Shown one piece after another: positions 53,832 to 63,711 of a DNA stretch of 64,000 nucleotides. The notes beneath the pieces were generated by a model, which worked only from the letters and a program-made list of their open reading frames with translations, was not told the DNA's origin and ran no database searches. The DNA comes from Sphingobacterium chungjuense. Its GTDB lineage: Bacteria > Bacteroidota > Bacteroidia > Sphingobacteriales > Sphingobacteriaceae. The stretch is from the NCBI RefSeq assembly GCF_011316935.1, contig NZ_WLYS01000001.1, positions 434,001 to 498,000 on the forward strand, given 5' to 3'. The position numbers were made by a program, and so were the translations under genes. Within the stretch, counting starts at the first letter, position 1, and each line of letters starts with the position of its first letter.

Positions 53832-55169
53832 TTAATTTAATGAAGCTGTTTTCAACGTTTCTTCACCTTTCTCTGCCTGAGCATATTCTTGCTGCAATGC
53901 TTCTGTGAAGAATTTCGGTTGTTTAGCAAGCCATTCTTTATATTCTGCTTCAGTTACTACTACTACTTTTTTCTGCATGTTGAAGTGACTGGATCCACAG
54001 ATCTTAGCACACAACATCACGAAGTCATACGATTGATCGTTCAACTTATCACGCATATCACGTGTCGTAGTCGTTGGTGTAAACTGGAAGTAGTTCGTCA
54101 TACCCGGTACAGCATTGATCTGTACTCTGAAATCTGGCATGTAGAAAGAGTGAATAATATCTTTAGAGATAATATGGAAACGTACAGGCTGATTTACTGG
54201 CAACACAATCTCTGCACCTTGTACATCATCCCACGCAGTTTTATCGGTGAAATCGATACCATACGCATTTGTCGGTGAGGTCAATTTGTAATTACGTTTA
54301 CCAATAACCCCATCAGCACCTGGATAACGTACCGTCCACATAAACTGCTCACCCATTACTTCTACCTGAAGTGCTGAATCTTGCAATTCTTGAGGAACGT
54401 TAGTAATCTTTCTCCAAGTAAAGAAACCGAACAATACCAATACTGTCAATACAATAGCTGGTACAATAGTCCACAAACGCTCGATTGAATCGTTGTGCGG
54501 ATAGAAATAAGCTTTGCGATTTAGACGCATACGGTATAAGTATGCGAATACCAACAATAGGATGTGCACGACAATCATCACAAACGTGGTAATGATCAAC
54601 GTGATGATAAACATCTGATCTATATCTTTACCGTGTTCGGTAACTGCTGCTCTCCAAGACCATACTCCCCAAACTGCGTAAGAATAATAAGTACCAACTA
54701 GGAAAAACACTAAGAAAACCAAAAATAAGGCTGCCTGAAGGTTGTTATTCGCTAATGGATTGTACTTACCATTGATACGGCGCGATAAGGTATAGATATG
54801 TTGTATCTTACCAATAACTGCCACGATGATACAGATCAATAAGAAATACATCAAGTAATAGGTGATGTCCTTATACACTTGTGCATCGATCTGCTTATCT
54901 GCCTCTACCGATGCAGTTGTTCCATCTGTTGTTGCTTGCTCATCCGGAGAAACTACTGCTGACGCCGTGGTATCACCAGAGGCATCATCTGTAGCTACGG
55001 TAACGCTATCTACCTGCGCTTCGTCACCCGGCGTAGCCGTTTCATCCATTTGGACATTACTTACGACCGAATCTTGTAAAGATGCGGAAGCAGGCAAAGC
55101 CACCACTAAATTCAACAGGAGCAAACAGCCTATTATCGTCTTGAACTTGTTATATTTTGTAAACTTCAT
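53832..55169 (-). CDS. Cytochrome c oxidase subunit II
   Basis: CuA-bearing subunit, 445 residues. A signal peptide (to about 28) leads to a 65-residue linker rich in Thr, Ser, Val, Asp and Glu with no clear fold. Four membrane helices follow (about 95-280), then the cupredoxin domain with CuA ligands in KDIIHSFYMPDF (His) and MLCAKICGSSHFNM (Cys, Cys, His, Met). No cytochrome c domain is fused, so an external cytochrome or direct transfer from complex III is expected. It lies between actF and ctaD. Confidence 0.95.
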   Translation of the reverse strand: MKFTKYNKFKTIIGCLLLLNLVVALPASASLQDSVVSNVQMDETATPGDEAQVDSVTVATDDASGDTTASAVVSPDEQATTDGTTASVEADKQIDAQVYKDITYYLMYFLLICIIVAVIGKIQHIYTLSRRINGKYNPLANNNLQAALFLVFLVFFLVGTYYSYAVWGVWSWRAAVTEHGKDIDQMFIITLIITTFVMIVVHILLLVFAYLYRMRLNRKAYFYPHNDSIERLWTIVPAIVLTVLVLFGFFTWRKITNVPQELQDSALQVEVMGEQFMWTVRYPGADGVIGKRNYKLTSPTNAYGIDFTDKTAWDDVQGAEIVLPVNQPVRFHIISKDIIHSFYMPDFRVQINAVPGMTNYFQFTPTTTTRDMRDKLNDQSYDFVMLCAKICGSSHFNMQKKVVVVTEAEYKEWLAKQPKFFTEALQQEYAQAEKGEETLKTASLN

Positions 55170-55209
55170 TTTCTATAAAAACGTTTATACGTAATACGCT
55201 ACTTAACCC

Positions 55210-56445
55210 TTAAATCTGATGATGCAAACTCTCATCCAAGAACGGATGATGTTTCGGTGCTAATGCATGTTTGCTCAACTTACTAAGCACTAGGAAGGTG
55301 AACAATCCGGCAAAACCAATCGCTGTACCTACCTCAATGATACCAAAACCGCGGTGAGCTTCTACTGTACCTGGCATAATCATAATGTAGTAATCTAGCC
55401 AGTGACCCAAAAGAAGCAAGATAGCTACACACATCATGAATGTTTCTTTACGTTTTGCATCACGATCTACTAACAATAGCAAAGGTGCTACAAAGTTAAT
55501 CACGATACTCAACCAAAACCAAGGCTTGTACTCTGGCTCCCATCTTTTGTAAAAGTATACGGTTTCTTCCGGAATATTAGAGTACCAGATCAACATAAAC
55601 TGTGCAAACCACACGTAAGTCCAGAAGATCGAGAAACCGAACATCAATTTACCTAAATCATGCAAGTGGTTTTCATTCACCCATGACATATATCCCGCTT
55701 TCTTCAATAAGATCAATATCAATGTAATCGCTGAGATACCACTTACCCACATTGCTGCGAAGTTGTACCAACCGAACATCGTAGAGAACCAGTGTGCCTC
55801 TAAAGACATGATGGTATCGAATGACCAGATTGGCGTGGTAAAACCAAAGATTACTAAGAACAATGCTGAAAGCTTAAAGCTCTTTTTGTATCCATTCAAT
55901 CCACCGTTCAAATCTTCGTTGTATGATAATTTTGCTAAGATAAAAGCGAAGATACTATACGAACCCATGAATAATACCTGACGGATTAGGAATCCTGGTA
56001 CATTCAAGAATGCTGCTTTACCTGCTACTAGTGCATCGTAGTTAGGACTTGTTGGATCTGTAAGACCATCTGCATGCCAGTGGTGATATAGATTGTGTGT
56101 GTATAATCCTAGACCAACGATGATCAATAAAATTAAAGATGCAATTGGTAATACACTTGCCATTGCCTGAGGTATGCGTAATAAACCTGCAGACCAGCCA
56201 GACTGAGTGACTAATTGTAGCGCCACGAAGAATGCGCCAGCGGCACATACGCAAGTGAAATAATAGCCCATCAATAATAAATTGGCGTAAGTACGCTCAT
56301 GGATGATGTGATCATGCGACAACAAACCCCATGCAATACTTGCTATACCAATTACAACAGCGACTATGCTCAAAATTTTGGCTACGCCACCAAATTGAAA
56401 CTGCTCGCTAAAATTATAATCGTGATGATGATTGTGAGTTCCCAT
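55210..56445 (-). CDS. actF: Alternative complex III quinone-binding subunit ActF
   Basis: Integral membrane subunit of alternative complex III, 411 residues and about ten helices, a reduced paralogue of the NrfD-like ActC. It is thought to help proton translocation. Family features include YFTCVCAAGAFFVALQLVTQ, the APLLLLVDRDAKRKE loop and WLDYYIMIMPGTVEAHR. The N-terminus is His-rich (MGTHNHHHDYNFSEQF). It follows actE by 19 bp and precedes subunit II of the oxidase, linking the two complexes in one transcript. Confidence 0.93.
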   Translation of the reverse strand: MGTHNHHHDYNFSEQFQFGGVAKILSIVAVVIGIASIAWGLLSHDHIIHERTYANLLLMGYYFTCVCAAGAFFVALQLVTQSGWSAGLLRIPQAMASVLPIASLILLIIVGLGLYTHNLYHHWHADGLTDPTSPNYDALVAGKAAFLNVPGFLIRQVLFMGSYSIFAFILAKLSYNEDLNGGLNGYKKSFKLSALFLVIFGFTTPIWSFDTIMSLEAHWFSTMFGWYNFAAMWVSGISAITLILILLKKAGYMSWVNENHLHDLGKLMFGFSIFWTYVWFAQFMLIWYSNIPEETVYFYKRWEPEYKPWFWLSIVINFVAPLLLLVDRDAKRKETFMMCVAILLLLGHWLDYYIMIMPGTVEAHRGFGIIEVGTAIGFAGLFTFLVLSKLSKHALAPKHHPFLDESLHHQI

Positions 56446-56464
56446 TTATTAACTTGATGTTTAA

Positions 56465-57097
56465 TTATTTCTTTTGTAATTCTTGCACATACATAACAAC
56501 TTTCCACCGATCTTCTGGTGAGATTTGTGATGCGTGTGGCCCCATAGAGTTCCATCCGTAGGTGATCGTGTGAAAGATCTTACCTGCTGTCAAATCAGAC
56601 ATTTGCCCACCACGTGAAGATGGAGTTCCTGCCGATTTTTGGTAAGAAGGCGGCTCAGGAAAGTTTTCCAAAGCACGTTTGCCTCTTGAATCTTCTACTT
56701 CTCTGTCTTTCGTGATCGTACCATCACCATTTCCTTCTGGTCCGTGACATACTGCACAGTATGTCACATACAATGCATGTCCTTCCTTCAAGTTTTGCTC
56801 GGTAACAGTTAATGGATTGGCTGTGATCTCCGCACCTGCTAACTCATATCCTTCTACACTATTTTCGTAATCGAAACGGGTGAAACCAATCGGTGTAGTA
56901 CCTGTTGGAGGAGTCTGAGCTGTGATTCCGTTCTTAAAGTTTTTATTCGGTTGATCTGGATTGAAAGCAATCGGATCATACATATTGCGAGAAAATTCCC
57001 AACCTGTACTACGAGTAGTACCGTCTCCGCAAGCAGAAACTACAGCAGCTAATGCAACCGCCGCACATACAGTTCCAAGAAAGTTCTTCTTATTCAT
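56465..57097 (-). CDS. actE: Alternative complex III monoheme cytochrome c lipoprotein ActE
   Basis: Periplasmic cytochrome c anchored by a lipid, about 210 residues from the ATG at 57097 (MNKKNFLGTVCAAVALAAVV), with lipidated Cys in VSAC. The single heme site is YCAVCHGPEGNGDG, with a distal Met in the SMGPHASQI or GGQMSDL segments. It carries electrons from the ActA/B unit towards the oxidase. The ATG overlaps the end of actD by 8 nt, so the genes are coupled; two further ATGs lie at 57106 and 57118. Confidence 0.93.
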   Translation of the reverse strand: MNKKNFLGTVCAAVALAAVVSACGDGTTRSTGWEFSRNMYDPIAFNPDQPNKNFKNGITAQTPPTGTTPIGFTRFDYENSVEGYELAGAEITANPLTVTEQNLKEGHALYVTYCAVCHGPEGNGDGTITKDREVEDSRGKRALENFPEPPSYQKSAGTPSSRGGQMSDLTAGKIFHTITYGWNSMGPHASQISPEDRWKVVMYVQELQKK

Positions 57098-57626
57098 AGC
57101 TAACATATTTCCTTTCATTGTATTTAACCTCTACTGCACCAGCGTCTTTCAACAAACCGTCAATAAGGTTGTGATCTGTATTTTCTTTCGCATCAATAGC
57201 AATGATAAATCTATCATCAGATGCGCGTAAGTCCATCACACGAGGTGCACGACCTGGGAATAAGTGATTGCGGTAGAAAAATGTAGCCACCATACCCAAT
57301 GCACATAATAGGATCGTTACCTCAAAAGTAACTGGTACAAAGTTGGGCAGAGGTAATGAAGGCTTACCACCTACATTCATTGGCCAATCGTACGCCGTTG
57401 TATAAAACAGCAAGCTAAAACCTAAGATCGTTCCGGTAGCACCTGCAATAAAAGCGGCAATCGGCAAGCGAGAAGGCTTTACGCCTAACTTCGCTTCAAT
57501 ACCGTGAATCGGCATCGGTGTATAGCAATCGTAAATGCTGATATTGTTCTCTTGCAATTTCTCAATCCCGTGCATCATCTCGTCGGGATCTGCAAAACTA
57601 CCTAGTATATATTTTGTGTTGCTCAT
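57090..57626 (-). CDS. actD: Alternative complex III subunit ActD (DUF3341)
   Basis: Membrane subunit of 178 residues with two helices (PIAAFIAGATGTILGFSLLF and PVTFEVTILLCALGMVATFF). The N-terminal domain opens with LGSFADPDEMMHGIEKLQEN, and CYTPMPIHGIEAKLGVKPSR is the DUF3341 signature. It supports the ActC-ActF membrane core. It lies 5 bp after actC and overlaps actE. Confidence 0.94.
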   Translation of the reverse strand: MSNTKYILGSFADPDEMMHGIEKLQENNISIYDCYTPMPIHGIEAKLGVKPSRLPIAAFIAGATGTILGFSLLFYTTAYDWPMNVGGKPSLPLPNFVPVTFEVTILLCALGMVATFFYRNHLFPGRAPRVMDLRASDDRFIIAIDAKENTDHNLIDGLLKDAGAVEVKYNERKYVSYE

Positions 57627-57631
57627 TGCTA

Positions 57632-59113
57632 TTATTTTTTACGTAAAGCATTAATATCCTCTTCCGATACGGAATCATACTTTGTCAACGAATCTCTAAA
57701 GTATTGTACTTGCTCCTCTGGGAATGCTCCCTCTTGAACCAATTTCGTTTTTTGTTGTAGTGAAGCACTCTTCAATAGTAATTTCACCTCTGCCATAGCA
57801 ATACTTGGCAAGAAACGGATAAATAGTAAGAACAAGGTAAAGAACAAACCGATAGATCCGATGAAGATACCTACATCTACCCAAGTTGGGTAAAACATCG
57901 CCCAAGATGATGGTAGGTAATCACGGTGCAGTGAAGTCACGATAATTACGAAACGCTCGAACCACATACCAATGTTTACTACGATAGATAATACCCATGA
58001 GATCGGAATACTAGTACGGATCTTTTTGAACCAGAATAACTGTGGAGAGATCACGTTACAAGTCATCATCGCCCAGTAAGCCCAAGCGTACGGACCAGCC
58101 ACACGATTGGCAAATGCATACATCTCGTATTCTGAACCAGAGTACCATGCAATAAACAACTCAGTCAAGTAAGCGATACCTACGATAGATCCCGTTACCA
58201 TGATGATCTTGTTCATCGACTCGATGTGGAACATCGTGATATAGTTCTCAAAGTTCATGACTTTGCGAAGAATCAACAATAATGTCTGTACCATGGCAAA
58301 ACCAGAGAAGATCGCTCCCGCTACGAAGTATGGAGGGAAGATCGTGGTGTGCCATCCTGGAATTACAGACGTAGCAAAGTCCATCGATACAATAGTGTGT
58401 ACTGAAAGTACCAATGGTGTCGAGATACCGGCTAATACTAGGGAAACGATTTCAAAACGTTGCCAAGTTTTTACCGACCCATTCCAGCCAAATGATAAAG
58501 TAGAATATACTTTCTTTTTTAAACCAGTAGCGCGGTCACGTACCGAAGAGATATCCGGTAGTAAACCTACGTACCAGAATACTAATGATACCGTAAAGTA
58601 AGTAGAGATCGCAAAGGCATCCCATACTAATGGTGAGTTGAAGTTTACCCAAAGTGAACCATACTGATTCGGAAGTGGGAAAATCCAGTAGGCTAACCAA
58701 GGACGACCCATGTGAGCCACAACGTACGTAGCGGCACAAATTACCGCGAAGATCGTCATCGCTTCTGCCGACCGGTTAATGGAGTTACGCCAGTTTTGAC
58801 GGAAGAGCAAAAGTACAGCGGAGATTAACGTACCGGCGTGACCGATACCTACCCACCATACAAAGTCGGTGATATCCCAAGCCCAACCTACGGTCTTGTT
58901 CAAACCCCAAGCTCCAATACCAGTCCAAAATGTGTAACCGACACTGATAACCCAAAGCATGGCTCCGCAGACAGCCACGATAAATCCTATCCACCAAGCT
59001 TTATTAGGCTTGTTTTCAACCGGAAGCAATACATCGTCCGTCACTTGGGCGTACGTGATCTTTTTCCCGGTTACTAATGGTTCTCTTAATATTGATTCGT
59101 TATGCGATGACAT
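57632..59113 (-). CDS. actC: Alternative complex III NrfD-like subunit ActC
   Basis: Polytopic subunit of 493 residues with ten helices of the NrfD/PsrC fold that holds the menaquinol site. Recognisable parts are WWVGIGHAGTLISAVLLLFR with the conserved His, GRPWLAYWIFPLPNQ, IVSMDFATSVIPGWHTTIFP with PYFVAGAIFSG, and RFVIIVTSLHRDYLPSSW. It lies 29 bp after actB. It passes electrons from menaquinol towards the ActB Fe-S clusters and ActA hemes. Confidence 0.95.
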   Translation of the reverse strand: MSSHNESILREPLVTGKKITYAQVTDDVLLPVENKPNKAWWIGFIVAVCGAMLWVISVGYTFWTGIGAWGLNKTVGWAWDITDFVWWVGIGHAGTLISAVLLLFRQNWRNSINRSAEAMTIFAVICAATYVVAHMGRPWLAYWIFPLPNQYGSLWVNFNSPLVWDAFAISTYFTVSLVFWYVGLLPDISSVRDRATGLKKKVYSTLSFGWNGSVKTWQRFEIVSLVLAGISTPLVLSVHTIVSMDFATSVIPGWHTTIFPPYFVAGAIFSGFAMVQTLLLILRKVMNFENYITMFHIESMNKIIMVTGSIVGIAYLTELFIAWYSGSEYEMYAFANRVAGPYAWAYWAMMTCNVISPQLFWFKKIRTSIPISWVLSIVVNIGMWFERFVIIVTSLHRDYLPSSWAMFYPTWVDVGIFIGSIGLFFTLFLLFIRFLPSIAMAEVKLLLKSASLQQKTKLVQEGAFPEEQVQYFRDSLTKYDSVSEEDINALRKK

Positions 59114-59142
59114 AGTTGTTTATTTCAAAAAATTGAACAAGA

Positions 59143-62100
59143 TTAAGCCTCAAAGCTGTTTCTAACTTTCGTCATATAACCGATGTTCGGTTGTACGTTG
59201 ATTTCTTCCAATACGTAGTAGATACGCTCGCTACGCAATGCTTTGGACACTTCTGAATTAGGATCGTTAGCATCACCAAAGATCATAGCGTTAGCACTAC
59301 AAGCGCTTGAGCAGGCCATTTGGATTTCACCATCCTGCACTTTACGACCTTCCACTTTTGCTTGAAGCTTACCTGCTTGAATACGTTGTATACACATAGA
59401 ACATTTCTCCATTACCCCACGTGAACGAGTGGTAACATCTGGATTCAACACCAATTGTGTGAACTCATTGTTCAAGTAGTTGTCAAAACGAGAATCATTC
59501 CAGTAGTTGAACCAGTTGAAGCGACGCACTTTGTACGGACAGTTGTTCGCACAGTAACGTGTACCGAAACAACGGTTGTATGCCATGTGGTTCAATCCTT
59601 CTGAAGAGTGAACAGTAGCTAATACCGGACAAACCGTCTCACAAGGAGCGTGCGAACAGTGCTGGCACATCATTGGCTGATGGACTACGCTGACGTTTTC
59701 GTATGAAGATAAATTAGCAATATCATCTTCTTTGGTATATCCTTGGCCGTTCTCTTCTATCGTGTAATAACGGTCAATACGCAACCAGTGCATCTCACGA
59801 CGACGGCGAACCTCGTCACGACCTACTACCGGAATATTGTTTTCCACATTACATGCTACGATACAAGCACCACAACCGGTACACGCGTTCAAGTCGATCG
59901 CCATCACCCATTTGTGACCTGGCTGCTCATACTTGTTCCACAAGTCGTACGTTTTATGATCGTCCGAGAATCTTCCAGCTTCAGAAGCTGGGTTCTGTAA
60001 GAATTTGGCAAATGTAGTTTCCCGAATGATGTTACGACCTTCAATGGTATGGTGCGTTTGTGTTTGGGCCAATTCGTAAATACGAGAGGCTTTGCTGATC
60101 GAAACTTTATTGGCAAATCGAATGATACCTGCATTTACTTGCGCAAAAGGGAAAACATTCACACCAACATTATTTCCGGCTTTACCTACCTTAGTACGAC
60201 CATAACCTAACGCTACAGATGCTGTACCTAAGGCTTGGCCTGGCTGCGCTAGAACAGGAAGCTCGATCTCTAATTCACCTGCTTTAATAGTAGCTGTACT
60301 TTTTTCTCCTAAACCGAGACGCTCAGCATCTTTCGGATTAAGGGCTACATAATTATCCCAAGTAACTTTAGATACCGGATCGGGAAGCTCTTGCAAGTAT
60401 GCATTGTTGGCATAGCGACCATCACGAATATTAGCCGGTTGATACAGCGATAATTCGAAGTCGTCACCCGCTTTGATTGCTTGAGCAGCTGTAGTTGCCG
60501 CAGAAGCTGCTGCATTTACATTACCTGCAAAAGAAGCAGCACCTGCCGTCGCATTACCTTTGAACTCGAATCCTGTTTGTAGGATATCTGTCCAAGTTTT
60601 TGAGCTTCCAGCTAGAATGCTGTTTTCCCAAATATTGCGAACGTACGTGTAGATATCGGTGTTATTACCTGCCCAGTTTAGTAAGCTAACTTCTGCTTGG
60701 CGGGTGTTAAACACAGGATTGATCGTGGGTTGTACGATCGTGTAATAACCGACTTTAGAAGACTCATCTCCCCAAGACTCCAAGAAGTTGCTAGCCGGAG
60801 CGATTGCTTTCAATTCTGAAGCAGTCTCATCCGCACGATCTGAGAACGAAAGCGTGAAATCTATCTTAGAAAGCGCTTGCTTTACAGCTGCACTATCGTA
60901 GTAATCGTATACTGGGTTGCTATTCCAAAGGATAGCTGTACCAATCTGACCTGCATTAGCCATGCCTAACAAGGCTGCGAATTCAGACTCAGAACCTTGG
61001 TATTTCTTCGAATAGTTTACTAGATCGATTGTCGTGCCATAGGCGCCGATTGCTGCATTAATCGCATTGGTCAACGTTTGGATATGTACATCATTCGCGC
61101 CAGCTACTACGACTGCTTGACCACGGTTCTTCAACAATTCTTGTGCTGCCAGCTTGATCGCTGTAGCTGCATTGGCTTGCTGAATACCGCCAGCTAAAGA
61201 AGAACCAGTGATCTCGTTATATAAAGAGATCAATACAGCGGCCTCTTCAGAAGGTTTGATGGCGATACGCACATCTGCATTAGTTCCCGTCATGCTCAAT
61301 CCAGTTTCGAATTGGATGTGACGAGACATTTTGCCTGCCTCTAAAGATTTGTAATTTCTATTCTTGATGTAATCTTGTGTATGCTCTTCACCATCTAACC
61401 AAGTTCCCAAGAAATCAGCGCCTACCGATAGGACCACTAATGCTTGTTCGAATTTGTATGATGGAACTACTGCTTGACCGAAGCTAGCCTCGTTGGCTGC
61501 ACGGATACCGGAGTAAGAGATTGGATCCAATTGTACGTGTAGTGTACCTGGATATTTATTGGTGAATTCTGCAATAGCTGCCAAAGAAGTTGGGCTATTG
61601 ATCGTTCTAGATACGATGGCTACGCGTTTTCCAGCTTGCACCGATTTGTTTAATGCCTCAATAACTCTAGCATCTAACTTAGCCCACTCTACATCTCTAC
61701 CATTGATTTGTGGATTCTGTAGTTTATTGGTCATATCGTACAAGTCTAATACCGAAGCGACCGTAGCCGACTCTGTACCTTGCGTTAAACCAACACTGTT
61801 CGGGTTTGCCTCTACCAAGATAGGGCGACCTTCACGTGTGCGGACTAAAATACTTTGTCCATTAAATGATGAAGCGTAATAGTTAGGAACACCCGGCGTT
61901 ACTTCCTCTGGTTTGATCAAGTAAGGAACGGCCTTGTGAACAGGTGTATTTTGACAAGCAGCCAAGGAAACAGCGCCCAAACCAAAACCTAAGACTTTTA
62001 GAAAGTCACGGCGAGGTGTTTTGGTGCTCAATCCTTCTTCATTCAACACATCCTCTACGGGAATCGACTCAGAAAACTCACCCTTGCTCGACTGTACGAA

Positions 62101-62157
62101 CGCAGGAGTTTGATTTAGCTCTTCTAACCCTTTCCAATATTTTTTGTTGCTATCCAT
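59143..62157 (-). CDS. actB: Alternative complex III iron-sulfur subunit ActB (molybdopterin oxidoreductase-like)
   Basis: Large periplasmic subunit of 1004 residues fusing a molybdopterin-oxidoreductase-like domain without cofactor to a ferredoxin-like domain. A variant Tat signal lies at about residues 48-67 ([20 protein letters not shown]), set back from the N-terminus as is usual for this family. The C-terminal part holds the cluster ligands: [41 protein letters not shown] and [12 protein letters not shown]. It lies 39 bp after actA. It relays electrons from ActC to the hemes. Confidence 0.96.
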   Translation of the reverse strand: MDSNKKYWKGLEELNQTPAFVQSSKGEFSESIPVEDVLNEEGLSTKTPRRDFLKVLGFGLGAVSLAACQNTPVHKAVPYLIKPEEVTPGVPNYYASSFNGQSILVRTREGRPILVEANPNSVGLTQGTESATVASVLDLYDMTNKLQNPQINGRDVEWAKLDARVIEALNKSVQAGKRVAIVSRTINSPTSLAAIAEFTNKYPGTLHVQLDPISYSGIRAANEASFGQAVVPSYKFEQALVVLSVGADFLGTWLDGEEHTQDYIKNRNYKSLEAGKMSRHIQFETGLSMTGTNADVRIAIKPSEEAAVLISLYNEITGSSLAGGIQQANAATAIKLAAQELLKNRGQAVVVAGANDVHIQTLTNAINAAIGAYGTTIDLVNYSKKYQGSESEFAALLGMANAGQIGTAILWNSNPVYDYYDSAAVKQALSKIDFTLSFSDRADETASELKAIAPASNFLESWGDESSKVGYYTIVQPTINPVFNTRQAEVSLLNWAGNNTDIYTYVRNIWENSILAGSSKTWTDILQTGFEFKGNATAGAASFAGNVNAAASAATTAAQAIKAGDDFELSLYQPANIRDGRYANNAYLQELPDPVSKVTWDNYVALNPKDAERLGLGEKSTATIKAGELEIELPVLAQPGQALGTASVALGYGRTKVGKAGNNVGVNVFPFAQVNAGIIRFANKVSISKASRIYELAQTQTHHTIEGRNIIRETTFAKFLQNPASEAGRFSDDHKTYDLWNKYEQPGHKWVMAIDLNACTGCGACIVACNVENNIPVVGRDEVRRRREMHWLRIDRYYTIEENGQGYTKEDDIANLSSYENVSVVHQPMMCQHCSHAPCETVCPVLATVHSSEGLNHMAYNRCFGTRYCANNCPYKVRRFNWFNYWNDSRFDNYLNNEFTQLVLNPDVTTRSRGVMEKCSMCIQRIQAGKLQAKVEGRKVQDGEIQMACSSACSANAMIFGDANDPNSEVSKALRSERIYYVLEEINVQPNIGYMTKVRNSFEA

Positions 62158-62196
62158 GTAAAGCTGTATATTAAGATTGCGTTTTTTCTGATTTGA

Positions 62197-63486
62197 TTAA
62201 TAGTGACACTTACCACACTCTAGACCACCGATCATTGCGGCTGTCATTTTCTCTCCTTTTTTCAATTTATCGTGTGCCTCGATTAATTGATCGTAGTACT
62301 GATTGTCGGTGTCTACCGAAGTTTCGCGGTGACAATCGATACACCATTTCATGGTTAGTGGAGAATATTGATATACTTCTTCCATGGATTCGATCGGACC
62401 ATGACAAGTCTGACATTCTACACCTGCAACAACAACGTGTTGTGAGTGGTTGAAATAAGCGAAATCTGGAAGGTTGTGGATTCTGATCCACTCAATCGGA
62501 CGGGTATCGTTACCGTAAGTACGTGTCTCTGGATCCCAATCTACCGCGCGGTACAATTTGGCAATCTCTGGAGAGATACCACTATCATTATCATAGTGAT
62601 CACCAGCAGTAATGGTATTATGACAGTTCATACATACGTTTGCAGACGGAATAGATGCATTCTTAGATTTGAACGCACCGCCGTGACAGTATTGACACTC
62701 GATCTGATTAACACCAGCGTGAATCTGGTGCGAGAATTTAATAGGCTGTACCGGCTGATAACCTTGATGCACACCCACATTCCAACCCGTCTTCCAACCG
62801 ACAACACCTAGAAGTGCCACAATCATCAAGACCGCAAAGAATACCAATTTCTTATTGCGAACGAATGCTTTGGCAAACTGACCAAACTTCGATCCGCGAG
62901 CAGCATATTCTGCTGTAGCTACGTCAATTGATTCTTTGTTGGTATCGATTACTTTTTCTAAAGTCTTCGTGATACGAGACAATAAGATAGAAACACCTAC
63001 CACGATAACCACCAATACAGATACAATGACAATCATCAATGTACTTGCACCTTGGCTACCACCTGCACCACCACCTTGCGCCGCAGCTTGCTCTTTCTTG
63101 GCAGCCGCCTTTGCCTCTTCTGCTTGAAGGTACGCGATGATATCACGTACATCATCATCAGATAGGTGGCTGTAAGGAGCCATCATTGTAGGGAACTTTC
63201 CTTTTAACTCCACGGCTTGTGGATCGCCAGAATCGACCATCCCTTGTGGATTGTGCACCCACTTGATAATCCAAGACTCTTCACGACGATCGGTTAATCC
63301 TGCCAAATCTGGCCCCGTCAACTGACGACCAACAGCGTGACAAGAATTACACGCGTTTGCTTTAAAAAGAGCACCTCCATTAGAGGCATCCTGCGCATTT
63401 GATACACTTGTAACGGCAAACAACAACACCAAACCAACTGATATTGACTTCGCCAGCTTTCCCAAAACGGATGAGATATTTCTCAT
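62197..63486 (-). CDS. actA: Alternative complex III multiheme cytochrome ActA with N-terminal monoheme domain
   Basis: Membrane-anchored cytochrome of 429 residues from the ATG at 63486 (MRNISSVLGKLAKSISVGLV); the longer frame opens with GTG. After the signal peptide comes a small cytochrome c domain with NACNSCHAVG (about residue 45). A Gly/Ala-rich linker and a membrane helix follow, then a second helix (KLVFFAVLMIVALLGVVGW). The C-terminal domain has five heme sites: CQYCH, CMNCH, CQTCH, CIDCH and CGKCH. That makes six CxxCH sites in all. It is the first gene of the act/cta cluster. Confidence 0.95.
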   Translation of the reverse strand: MRNISSVLGKLAKSISVGLVLLFAVTSVSNAQDASNGGALFKANACNSCHAVGRQLTGPDLAGLTDRREESWIIKWVHNPQGMVDSGDPQAVELKGKFPTMMAPYSHLSDDDVRDIIAYLQAEEAKAAAKKEQAAAQGGGAGGSQGASTLMIVIVSVLVVIVVGVSILLSRITKTLEKVIDTNKESIDVATAEYAARGSKFGQFAKAFVRNKKLVFFAVLMIVALLGVVGWKTGWNVGVHQGYQPVQPIKFSHQIHAGVNQIECQYCHGGAFKSKNASIPSANVCMNCHNTITAGDHYDNDSGISPEIAKLYRAVDWDPETRTYGNDTRPIEWIRIHNLPDFAYFNHSQHVVVAGVECQTCHGPIESMEEVYQYSPLTMKWCIDCHRETSVDTDNQYYDQLIEAHDKLKKGEKMTAAMIGGLECGKCHY

Positions 63487-63570
63487 ATTTAGCACTTTAT
63501 ACTATTTTAATGTGTATGATATATTCAAAATCTCTTTGAAAGTAGAGTTTTCACCCCACTAAACTTTGCA

Positions 63571-63578
63571 CAAAAGTA
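63571..63578 (-). promoter_or_regulatory. Candidate -7 promoter element of the act/cta respiratory cluster
   Basis: The minus strand reads TACTTTTG, matching TAnnTTTG, about 85 nt before the actA ATG. It is the only good match in the gap and would drive the whole cluster. Confidence 0.45.
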
Positions 63579-63679
63579 TAACTATTTAAACAATCCCTGA
63601 CAATTTGGTGACTGAATAGTTTAATTTATAACCGTTCTAAATAATAGCCTTAAAACGGCATTTAAATGGGTTTATTTCG

Positions 63680-63687
63680 TATTTTTG
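63680..63687 (+). promoter_or_regulatory. Candidate -7 promoter element of msrB
   Basis: TATTTTTG fits TAnnTTTG, 24 nt before the msrB ATG at 63712. Confidence 0.5.
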
Positions 63688-63711
63688 TATACAGATGTAA
63701 ACAATTTACGC

